Positions 9,665 through 18,404 of a stretch of 30,780 bases of DNA are shown piece after piece. The translations under genes were made by a program, and so were the position numbers. How positions within the stretch are numbered: position 1 is the stretch's first letter; the number at the start of each line of letters is the position of its first letter. The notes under the pieces were generated by a model that saw nothing but the letters and a program-made list of their open reading frames with translations, had not been told where the DNA came from and searched no databases. Source of the DNA: Candolleomyces eurysporus (Eukaryota; Basidiomycota; Agaricomycetes; Agaricales; Psathyrellaceae); contig JANBPK010001126.1 in assembly GCA_027579435.1 (NCBI GenBank), positions 1 through 30,780 of the forward strand, given 5' to 3'.

Positions 9665-10930
9665 TGATGAGATCGGTGCTGCCGAGCTCAGAAACACACA
9701 CACAAAACACCAACCACAACCTGCATACAAGCTGTGTATAGTCACGTGGTGCGAGAGTCAGGCCGCACAAAGTCAAAGTGCGAGTTTGTGGGGGTTATAG
9801 AGTGAATTAAGAATACTAAGTTCTCTTGTTCTTTCTTTGATACACTCCACAGAACTAGAAGTACCCTAGTGTACTGCTAGTAAGGTTCCTATTCTTTAGT
9901 AGTCACTCCTTATGACTGCTTAAGATCCTAAGATTCCAATGCAACTGATAGTTCACACCGTGTGAAATATATGCAGAAAAAGCTCGATAAATTCGTCGAT
10001 AAACGCAAGTAAAGATAAAACAACAGTGATACAGTGATGCTGCTCGAGTCAGTAGTTAGCGTGTATATATACTGCTCCGAGCTGCGCAAAAATAGATAAA
10101 GAGACACATGTGATAGACAAATCGTAGCCAATAATAAGAGTCCAAGCAAAAGATAAAGAGAAAATAGAACCAGATATTGGTAGAGGCCGCGCCAAGATTG
10201 TAGCCGCGCGAGTCAGGCGCGCCTCTGAACGCCAAATTTAGATCACCATTTCCTTTCTGGTGAAGCCGCATGAGATGCCGACTGATGATCGAGAGTGGAC
10301 GGGCATCCTTGCTCCGCGTCCCCTACTCTTGTTGCTAGTCTCAAGCCGCTTGGACAGGTACGGTTGCCTCACCCGGCATCATCTGCACCTTTTCACCCAA
10401 TGCCAATGGTCAGTCTGGTCATTCCCTTGACTCAGGACTCGAGCCGCTTCAGTTCCTTGCGCCGCGTCAGAGTTTATCACAGCCACCCAGCCGCGCCACC
10501 AGCCATGGACTTCGTCGTTTTGAAAGTTTCCTCAAGCCGCTCAAGCACTTGTACTCGATTAATATGAAGCCGCCTGATTTCTGAACTTCTCTGGTAGTGC
10601 CGCCTGAGAGTCCTGACAGTTGCGTTGTAAGGTATATGACTTTCTGACGCCGCTTCAGCCGAGCCGCCTGACTTTTAGCACGGCGTCAACTAGAGTGGCT
10701 TCTCCAGTCAGGGTATAATACAACTGGGGCGGTTTCAAGTTGACAGCCTCAAGTAGCTTCAACTCTTGTGTTCCTAGAGTCGTAGTACTAACTCTTTCCC
10801 TTCTCATGCCGTGTGAACCTTATCGATAGCGTAGCTGTTCTTGTACTTAGAGGCTCAGACCACGTCAACTTTGTAGTTTATTATTGCGAAAAGTGAACTT
10901 ATATTTGCTAAAACAGACGCGGTCGTATTA
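9665..10930 (-). repeat. 5' LTR of gypsy element 2, family A, copy 2
   Basis: 1266 bp, colinear with 4406-5671 and differing mainly by scattered transitions. It begins TGATGAGATCGG at 9665. The other end reads GTATTA where copy 1 has GTATCA, so the terminal CA has probably mutated. On the minus strand it is followed by a primer site and gag, so it is the 5' LTR. Its outer flank (10931 on) is coding sequence of element 3 gag, so element 2 was inserted into element 3 in the opposite direction. TATATATA is at 10064-10071. Confidence 0.9.
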
Positions 10931-12469
10931 CTGATACCAAACTTTCGAGCGGCGGAATGGAATCGGAAACTGAAGGAACTCCCCAAACAGCTCTGCTACA
11001 ATGTGCCCCCAANTAGGGAAAGAGAATCGACAGAATCTCAACAAGAGGCTCTCGGCCCACTTCCAACCTTTGCAGCTAAGCCTGTTTACACGGATCCTCG
11101 ACCATTGATCCTCCATCCTACATTTCCTAACCCAGTAATTCATCCATTTCACTCTTATTATCCATCTCGAATTCCTACAACCAATACTCCCATCCCCATG
11201 TTCAGGAGTGTGCGCGAAAATACAACTTCCACTCGATTACAACAACTCTTGGCTCCGTCGCGAACGAACGATCGAGCTACTCACCTTCAGAACGATCCGC
11301 CTAGGAGAGGAATGCAACCCCCTCCTCCTCCTGTTCCCCCTATGCGCGGAAACATCGCTGCTCCTGCCCCTGGAGGAGACCCGGGAGGAGAACCCTCTGA
11401 TTCTGATGACGAAGGACAGAGAAGATCTCATAGGGATCATCGAGCGCCTAGCCGGAGACAAAGGAATAGACGAGAAATAGAAACCCGGACTACCGACTCT
11501 AAATCCACCGCCACACGCTCTCCACCAGAACCGAGGTTCGACACCAAGTTCCGCCTCGATATCATTCCAACTTGGAGTGGAAGTCCAGATGAGCTCAGAC
11601 GCTGGATCATGAAGATTAATAGGTTAGCCCAACAATCCCAGATCATGTATGAACAACTAGGTGGACTCGTCCCAACCAGGCTCGAGGGAACAGCCGAAAA
11701 ATGGTATTACAGCCTTTCACCTGAAACTCGATTAAGGTACGAAGAAAACTGGGATGCACTTCGACAGGGAATCAGTGAATACTTTATAAATCAAACATGG
11801 ATGGAGAACCAGAAGATTCGCGCTAATAACACTAAGTATCGCGAAGCAGGGCACGGACGAGAGACGCCCAGCGATTACTTCATCAGAAAGCTTGAACTTC
11901 TCCAGCTCAATTTTAACTACACTGACCGGGAACTCATAAACCAAATAATGGCAGGATTCCCTACTCACTGGACTCCCATCCTTACGCCTCACCTTTACTA
12001 TCACGTCGAGCAACTCCAAGCAGCCGTTAAATTCTTCGAAGATACTCTCATGAGAATGGAACCACCTTGATACTCCGACAATGGCCCTTCAAGCTTCCGG
12101 TACAATTCACGAAACCCGTTCAACCAGTACCACAATCCTCGAGCTAACGCAAACCTCGCAGAAGGAGGTTCAAGAACATCCCAACTTCAGTTGCCCAAGC
12201 CTCAATTCCCCAAAGACGACTCTAATGTGTCCAGGAGGGGAACACCGGAAAGCGTAGGAAAGAGACCTTGTAGACACTGTGGCAGCGGTAAGCACTGGGA
12301 CTACAAATGTAAATTCGCTAGGAGAGGAGAGAAATTGGCACGAACCAACCTAGTAGAACACTCTACGGAAGACCTAGAACAGCAAGCCGATTACGATGAA
12401 GCCTATTATGCATTGGAAAGCGAGAACAAGGAGGATTTTCACCAAGCCCTCCAGAACCAGGAGAAGTAG
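10931..12469 (+). pseudogene. Gypsy element 3: gag (N-terminus interrupted by element 2)
   Basis: The frame is open straight from the LTR boundary at 10931 (reading LIPNFRAAEWNRK) and runs to a TAG at 12467-12469. The N-terminal part is Pro-rich and then Arg/Asp-rich (SDSDDEGQRR). A retrotransposon capsid domain follows, from about 11530 to 12065 (PTWSGSPDELRRWI, then LEGTAEKWYYSL and AGFPTHWTPIL). A CCHC knuckle lies near 12270 (CRHCGSGKHWDYKC). A single TGA at 12068-12070 breaks the frame. This family is distinct from elements 1 and 2. The start codon and 5' LTR are not adjacent; they should lie beyond element 2, outside the window. Confidence 0.85.
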
Positions 12470-13400
12470 CTCTCCGGTTCCCCATGGAAGGCAACCCAGT
12501 CTTCACTTCCAATACCTTCAATATCTCAACCCAAGCACTCCGTCAACCTACCAATGCTATCAGATGAGCTCTCCTTGGGAAATTGATGCAAGAAGAGGAG
12601 GAAGGTATTCTACGACCTCTATTCCCCCTTCCTGCTCCACTAATCCCACAAAATATAACTCAGCTAAGGCCGCGTCTTGCGAAACCCGCCGGATGTGCGT
12701 TCTTAGGATCTAATCCTACCCAGATTATGGGGTACGTAAACTCTCTCTCTGAACCCCTTTCACCTATCGTCATCGACTCCGGTTCCGATATAACCCTGAT
12801 TTTAGAACAATACTTGAAGACACTTCAGAAACCAGCAAAGGTGCGAAAGGGGCAGCGTATTACACTAGTACAAGTGACAGGACGATCTATTATCACCGGG
12901 TATGTAGCATTAGACCTCTACCTCCCTACCTCCAAACCACTAGAAGCAGTGTGAATTGCAGTTGAAGCATACGTAGTAAAGGGGATGAGTACTAACTTTA
13001 TCCTTGGAAACGACTTTGCTGAACAGTACAGTATCAGCATAAGCAGACGACAAGGGCAAACTTTTATCACGTTCGGTGACACGGCCCTCTCGATCGAGGT
13101 ACTGAAGCCCTTGGACCGCAACAAACTCTACAATGATCTCGATGGAAATTCATTTAAGGTACTCGCGCATACGGAACTTGCTCAGAGGGTCGGAAGGAAT
13201 AGAGCGCACCAAAAAGCACAGTCAAAGAAACGAAGAAGATGACAGAAATTCAGCCTCGGTGAAGCTCGCACTAGCTTCACTTACCACATAGCACCTAGAA
13301 CCCATCAACTGGTACACCTCGATTGCGTCTTCCCCCCNTAACCCTGCATCCTTTGTAATAGAATGAACGGCGTATTCTAATTCAACTCCTGACTCTTTCT
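12470..13400 (+). pseudogene. Gypsy element 3: retropepsin-like protease region of pol
   Basis: Pol runs in the -1 frame relative to gag. The protease signature VIDSGSDITLI lies near 12770, with the active Asp at 12775-12777; the second half (NFILGNDFAEQYSI) is near 13000. TGA codons interrupt it at 12565-12567, 12952-12954, 13240-13242 and 13364-13366, with coding sequence continuing in frame past each one (a frame change falls at the N at 13338, before the last). The enzyme would cleave Gag-Pol, but this copy is dead. Confidence 0.78.
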
Positions 13401-13402
13401 CC

Positions 13403-14301
13403 TTGTATTCCTTACCCGAAACCATCATTTCTAAGGGTAAACCGTATGTATGGATAACCAATTTCTCAAACTTACCCATCACAATTCCCCAAGGAAAACT
13501 CCTAGGTCACTTGGTTGATCCCAAAGACGTCTACTCACCTGTCGATCGACTGACCTCAGAAGAACAGAAGGAATTCCACTCGTATACCCAATTCATCCAG
13601 AAATACGGTTCCAAACCCTTGTCACTATATTCACAGTCATTCAAGAAGGAGAACGGATCAGACGTCGAAGAAAAGGAACTTCGCCTCTCATATAACCAAC
13701 CTACTCAGGGGGGACCCAAGACTAGCGAGGTCCCTGAGCAAACACAGAGCTCCCAGGAATTTGAGGAAGAAGTCGATATATCAGAAAACCTGGATGATGC
13801 ACAAACACGCAGTATGAAGGAGATACTCAGGAAGAACGTAGAAGCCTTCGCTCTCGACGGACGACTGGGAAACTATGACGAGGAAGTGAGGATACCAATG
13901 AAGGGGGATGCTAAACCCGTTTCTATACCACCTTACCCTATGTCGCCGGCGAATCGCAAAACTATCGATGAGCAAATGGACGCTTGGCTACAACTTGAAG
14001 TGATAGAACCATTGCGTAGCCCATGGGTGGCCCCTGTGTTCATTGTTCATCGGAATGGGAAGCCCAGGATGGTGATAGACCTCAGGAGACTTAACGACCA
14101 GGTTGTCCCAGACGAATTTCCTTTACCCAGGCAAGAAGATATCCCGCAAACGTTAGCTGGCAGTCGATATCTTTCAAGGCTGGACGCTTTATCCGGTTTC
14201 ACCCAACTGAGCATAAAGAAGGAAGACCGAGAAAAACTAGCATTCCGAACCCACCGAGGGCTCTTCCAATTCAAACGAATGCCATTCGGATATTGGAACG
14301 G
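13403..14301 (+). pseudogene. Gypsy element 3: N-terminal half of reverse transcriptase
   Basis: The open frame starts with a linker (PETIISKGKPYVW) and enters the RT fingers/palm: VIEPLRSPWVAPV, GKPRMVIDLRRLN, then SRLDALSGF with the first catalytic Asp, LAFRTHRGLFQF and MPFG. It stops at MPFGYWNG, where the family B LTR begins. The YxDD box, RNase H and integrase are absent, and no RT sequence resumes after the LTR at 15553. The final ~25 residues of the apparent ORF beyond 14301 are LTR sequence. Confidence 0.85.
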
Positions 14302-15552
14302 TGAAGAGATCAAAACGGCGAGACCACTAAAACACCAACACCACACACAACCCAACCAAGTAAGTCGAGCCGCATGAGATCTTTAAGTTGATGCTTTGTA
14401 CCGTAGTCAAGCCGCACGAAATCAAGTGCGAGTCGTGGGGGTAGTAGTGAGTATTAAGAATTAGTTAGATTCTTCTCTGCTAAAACCAGGGGTTGAAGCA
14501 TATAACACTTCTCAACTCAGGTATCTTTGTCTTTTCCTTAAACCAATATCACGCCGCACGAGATAAAAGTCACAAATCCAGTCGATTGCAAACGCAAAGT
14601 AACACAAATAAAACAGCAGTAATTCTCTAGGGAAAAACTATGCTAAGAGAGTCCAATATATATACTATCTGGAGCTGCGCAATCACCAGAGCATGGTAAA
14701 TAGGTGTACACAAGATTTATAAATAAAGAGAGTCCAGGCCCCAGCTNAGAGAGAGAGATAAAAAGATAAAAAGAGGGTATTGGATATGCCAAGGCGCCGC
14801 CGCGCCACTCCTGCGCTCCCGCCGTGACTATTAATAGATCCTTGTTACCTTTTCTAGTATGCCAAGTGGGATGCCAAAGTTGATCGAGGGTGGTTGGTCT
14901 ACGGTTATTCCAACCGCCGCCTTGGTTAACCTTTGCTCGAGCCGCGTGAGGAGGAGTCGGACCTCCATCAATTGAATAGGTTTATCTTGGCAAGTCCCTT
15001 GTGACCGCCCTCCGGGTTATCTCTTTCCGTGAACAACTTTCCTTTCAGAGCACTTTTGAGCTCCTTTTTCGTGCCGTGCCAGCCATCATGCTGTATGATG
15101 TGCCAAAACCTCGCCGCGCATCTCTTTGTATGCTTAGGGACTCGCCCTACTGCTCTAGCACTGAATGTACTCGATTAATGTGAGGCCGCGCGAGAGGGTA
15201 GGTACCTTTAGTGCCTAGGAAACCACCTCTATTGCTTTAGTAGTGAAATTGAGCCTTTCAGCTGCAGGGTAGGCCATTTGATCTGAAGCGGCGCCAACCG
15301 GCTAGCTTACTAAACCCTAATCTCTGGTATATGGTGGGCACGCCTCTAAGTTGGCAGTCCTCAAGTAGACTCCAACTCTTGTGAACCCAAGAGTAGTGTA
15401 CTCTTTAGTTATCCTTCGCACCGCGCGAGTTATCTCAATACTGGAAGGGTTTCGTAGTGTAGAGATTAAATAGACACGACCGTTAATTGAATTGTTAACA
15501 ATATTCAATAAAATGGGTATTTATTTGCGAAAAAGTGAACACGGTCGTATCA
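14302..15552 (-). repeat. LTR, family B, copy 1
   Basis: 1251 bp with TG...CA ends (TGAAGAGATC at 14302, CGGTCGTATCA at 15552). The first half is repeated at 30257-30780. It is distantly related to family A: both share GTGGGGGT...GAGT...TTAAGAAT blocks, a TATATATA box and the GTCGTATCA end, from which minus orientation is inferred. Left flank is element 3 RT, right flank is unrelated DNA, and no target duplication is visible (AACGG versus CCGCC). It contains five or so GCCGC-N-Y-GA motifs. An N is at 14747. Confidence 0.82.
14657..14664 (-). promoter_or_regulatory. Putative TATA box of family B LTR
   Basis: TATATATA in the same relative place as in family A, followed in both families by a related CTGGAGC/CCGAGC-like stretch. 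Supported only by conservation between families. Confidence 0.35.
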
Positions 15553-15700
15553 CCGCCTCCCACACCTTAAGCTGAAGCATTGATACACCAAGTTTCATGC
15601 ACCACATTGATAATCATAGGCTTCCTACCGCACTGGCTCCCACACCTAATGTTAAAGTGTTGATACACCAAAATGTCATGCACCACTTTGGCTGTTGCAG
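15553..15700. repeat. Two-copy direct repeat next to the family B LTR
   Basis: Two diverged units of roughly 90 bp. Each runs CTCCCACACCT, then GTTGATACACCA or ATTGATACACCA, then TTTCATGCACCAC or TGTCATGCACCAC. The TGCACCAC word links it to the tandem array further right. No coding potential is seen. Confidence 0.55.
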
Positions 15701-15779
15701 TCTTGGATGCCTCCTCCTCCATAATCTGTGAGCTGGTATGTCACCCATCACACCAATCACACAGTGCTGAATCTCACAG

Positions 15780-16670
15780 TGGGAGTGGTGCATCAGTTAT
15801 TCATTGATCACAGGATCGGAGCACCATCTTTCCCATTGGAAATGGTGCATCAGTTTTACACTACACCAATTACAGAATCAGAGTGCCTCTGCCCCTCCAT
15901 TGTGCGTGACCTCTTCCAGTGGGAGTGGTGCATCAGTAATACACTACAATTACAACATCAGATTACTGTCCCTCCCAGTGGAATGGTGCATCAGTTATGC
16001 ACTACATGACCAGAGCGCAGTCCCTGCCCGGGGTGGAGTGGTGCATCACATTGATTACAGGACCAAAGCGCTGTCTCTGCCCAAGGTGGAGTGGTGCATT
16101 AGTGACACACCACGTCAATTACAGGACCCATCCCTGCCCAGCGCATCAGTTATGCACCTTGTCAATTACCACGTCAATTACAGGATCACAGTGCCCTCCC
16201 AGTGGGATTGGTGCATCAGTTACACGCACATTGATCACAGGATCAGAGTGCCATCTCTCCTAGTGGGAGTGGTGCATCAGTTATACACTACATTGGTTAC
16301 AGGATCTCTGCCCCTCCATAGTGCGCAACATGGTGCATTAGTGACACACCACATCAATCACAGGATCAGAGTGCATCAATGGCGCACCTTGTCAATTACA
16401 GGGTCAGAGCGCCATCCCACCCTGGGCGGAGTGGTGCATCAGTGACGCACCATGTTGATTACAGAACCAGAGAGCCGTCTCTACCCAGGGCAGAGTGATG
16501 CATTAGTGACACACCATGTCAGTTACAAGACCAGAGTGCCATCTCTGCCCAGTGCATCAGTTACACTCCTTGTCAATTACCACATCAATTAGTACAGGAT
16601 CAAAGCACCTCTGCCCCTCTGTAGTGTGCAAAGTGGTGCACCATTACAGGATCACAGCGCCATCAAGCCA
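15780..16670. repeat. Degenerate tandem array with GTGGTGCATCAGT core
   Basis: About twelve units of 53 to ~118 bp. A typical unit reads AGTGGTGCATCAGT, then TACACTACAT, GATTACAGGATCAGAGTG and CCATCTCTGCCC. Units start near 15788, 15843, 15927, 15983, 16037, 16090, 16208, 16269, 16329, 16431, 16494 and 16630; some are compound. Core variants are GTGCATTAGTGACACACCA. The long open frame at 15804-16445 is a by-product of the repeat and shows WCIS-like periodicity, not a protein fold. Function unknown. Confidence 0.7.
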
Positions 16671-17720
16671 GAGAGAGTCCAGGTAAGACCTACTATGTTA
16701 ATTATCACAATATGCCATGTATATTGGGCAGAAAGCCAGGCCACATTGCCCCACACGCCATTTGGTAATGTCATTGATTTGCCATTTGACCACTGAATTA
16801 CTACATACAGATAGAATCCTTGGCATCATTCTCATAGTCCTGTATGACTCTACCTTGAGCATCACCAACACCGGCCGCTGTTGTCAGCATTCATGATAAA
16901 CTGTTTCTCACCCAATTTGCATAAATGTTTAGGCCAATTATTTGGGCGCTTATTGGCAGATGTTGGCATTTTGGGTGCGATACACTGCTTGTATGTGTGG
17001 TGGTGTATAATCTGATGCAGCTTTCTTTTAGAGTGTGCCTGATGCCAATGCAGGCCACCGATTGGGGCTCAGTGATGCACCACTTTGGGAACAAACTTGC
17101 AACCAGTCCATCGCTGACAGTGCAGAAAAATGGGATAAACATAGAAGTGACACCCTCCAGGGATATAGATTGATAACTCATACTCCTTGAGAAGGGGAGA
17201 AGTAGAGGTGATCGGTTTGCAAAGTACATACAATACTGATTGAGAAACTGTACAAAGAAGAAAAATCTGAGCCCATGTGACTCTGTTGTCATCCAAGCCA
17301 CAGATGTCCATTAACCGGTCTGGTGCTCTCCAAGCAATCTAGCATTTCTTCCAAGTTTGTCCTAGGCAATGAAGGTATTCCCAGTAAGCAAGTCATTGTA
17401 TCCAGAGATGAGTGAAGGATTGGTGTAATAACTTGCTTCAAGTGTGTCCAGCTGAACCAAGGTTGCCCTCCAAAACCAATACCAGCCACTCAGAAGAGTG
17501 AATATGCCACTGGCAATGCACCATATTCAAAGTTAAGATTGCATATGAGGCACATGTTGGTGGTCTTTATCTATTGTAAATCTTCTGGGTATAACTGGTC
17601 AATGTGAAGGGCAAATTGAGTACCACTTTGCAGGGCCTCATTGCAACCAGCAGTTCTGGTGTCTATGATGCATTATTTGAAGAATTTGAGGCTGGTGCAA
17701 CAGCGATACTTGCTATCGGA
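16671..17720. other. No recognisable gene; CpG-poor sequence
   Basis: About 1 kb in which I see no supported coding sequence, RNA gene or element end. Short minus-strand frames (16891-17301, 17289-17489) have no recognisable motif. CG dinucleotides are rare and TG/CA common, like the flanking repeats. The words TGCACCACTTT and GATGCA recur (for example near 17075), tying it to the neighbouring repeat family. It could be decayed host or transposon DNA. Confidence 0.5.
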
Positions 17721-17729
17721 GTGGTGCCT

Positions 17730-17841
17730 GACAGATGCACCACTTTACAACTCCAGAAGGCTTTGATCTTGTAGCTGGAGTGGTTCACCAATGCACCACT
17801 TTATAACTCCAGAAGGCTTTGATTCTGTAGCTGGAGTGGTG
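17730..17841. repeat. Tandem pair of ~57-bp units with internal inverted repeat
   Basis: Two near-identical units: TGCACCACTTTA, AACTCCAGAAGGCTTTGAT, then CTTGTAGCTGGAGTGGT or TCTGTAGCTGGAGTGGT. Inside each unit ACTCCAG pairs with CTGGAGT and CACCACT with AGTGGT, so each could form a hairpin. The copia element begins directly after the second unit. Confidence 0.6.
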
Positions 17842-18404
17842 TGTTGAACTTTACGTGAAAATGGGCGTCTGATCTAGTGCCTAATCACTTACCTATCATG
17901 TGACATAGTACACGTATGGACACGTAGTTACACGTAGTAGTCTATTATTAGATAGGTCTGGACTTGGCCAGAAGTTTGACATACGTAGATATCATGTTTC
18001 ATGTACATCATACTACGTCATCCTTAGTCAGTAGCCTATTGTACTACGTCATAGGCTCAGTCAGCATGACGTGCTAAGCACGCAATGCTCAGTCAGCCAA
18101 CTGGTGCACAGACCAGTTGAGTGACTTACTGTGACGTGACTGTCACATAGTAGAAACGTATAAATAGCCCTCTTGTAGTAGCTAGTTTCTACAGAACAAC
18201 TCATACTACCAAGTACTCTTCTANACACGCTTACAGCACACTCGCATCAACACAACCCTCTCACCTCCATCAAGCCACAAGCAAGGTATGATGTCAGATC
18301 ATACTCAGTATTCTAGGGCTACGTTTCTGCGCAGGTTGTTCCCTTGCACTTGCAATGGCGAGTTCAACAGGATCTCCCTCTTCTGCGAACATGGCTGTTC
18401 AACA
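17842..18404 (+). repeat. 5' LTR of copia element
   Basis: 563 bp starting TGTTGAACTTTACG and ending GGCTGTTCAACA, with 8-bp inverted ends TGTTGAAC/GTTCAACA. It matches 26127-26688. It contains repeated CACGTA words, four TGACGT or ACGTCA words (18015-18020, 18046-18051, 18067-18072, 18132-18137), a TATA box and the first 39 codons of the upstream ORF. An N is at 18224 where the 3' LTR has T. Confidence 0.95.
18159..18166 (+). promoter_or_regulatory. TATA box in copia 5' LTR
   Basis: TATAAATA, identical in the 3' LTR. It lies about 320 bp into the LTR and 122 bp before the first ATG of the upstream ORF, a reasonable promoter position, with TGACGT words just upstream. Confidence 0.65.

Noticed and set aside
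4406..15552. CRISPR-like or satellite array made of the GCCGC words in the LTRs
   Set aside because: Spacing is irregular and the words are dispersed, so they are better described as a motif array inside LTRs.
15804..16445. 213-codon plus-strand ORF across the tandem array
   Set aside because: It is generated by the repeat units and shows unit periodicity without protein-like features; a similar-looking reading occurs in a second frame.
16891..17489. Minus-strand ORFs of 136, 80 and 66 codons
   Set aside because: They overlap in different frames, lack recognisable motifs and have no consistent codon pattern.
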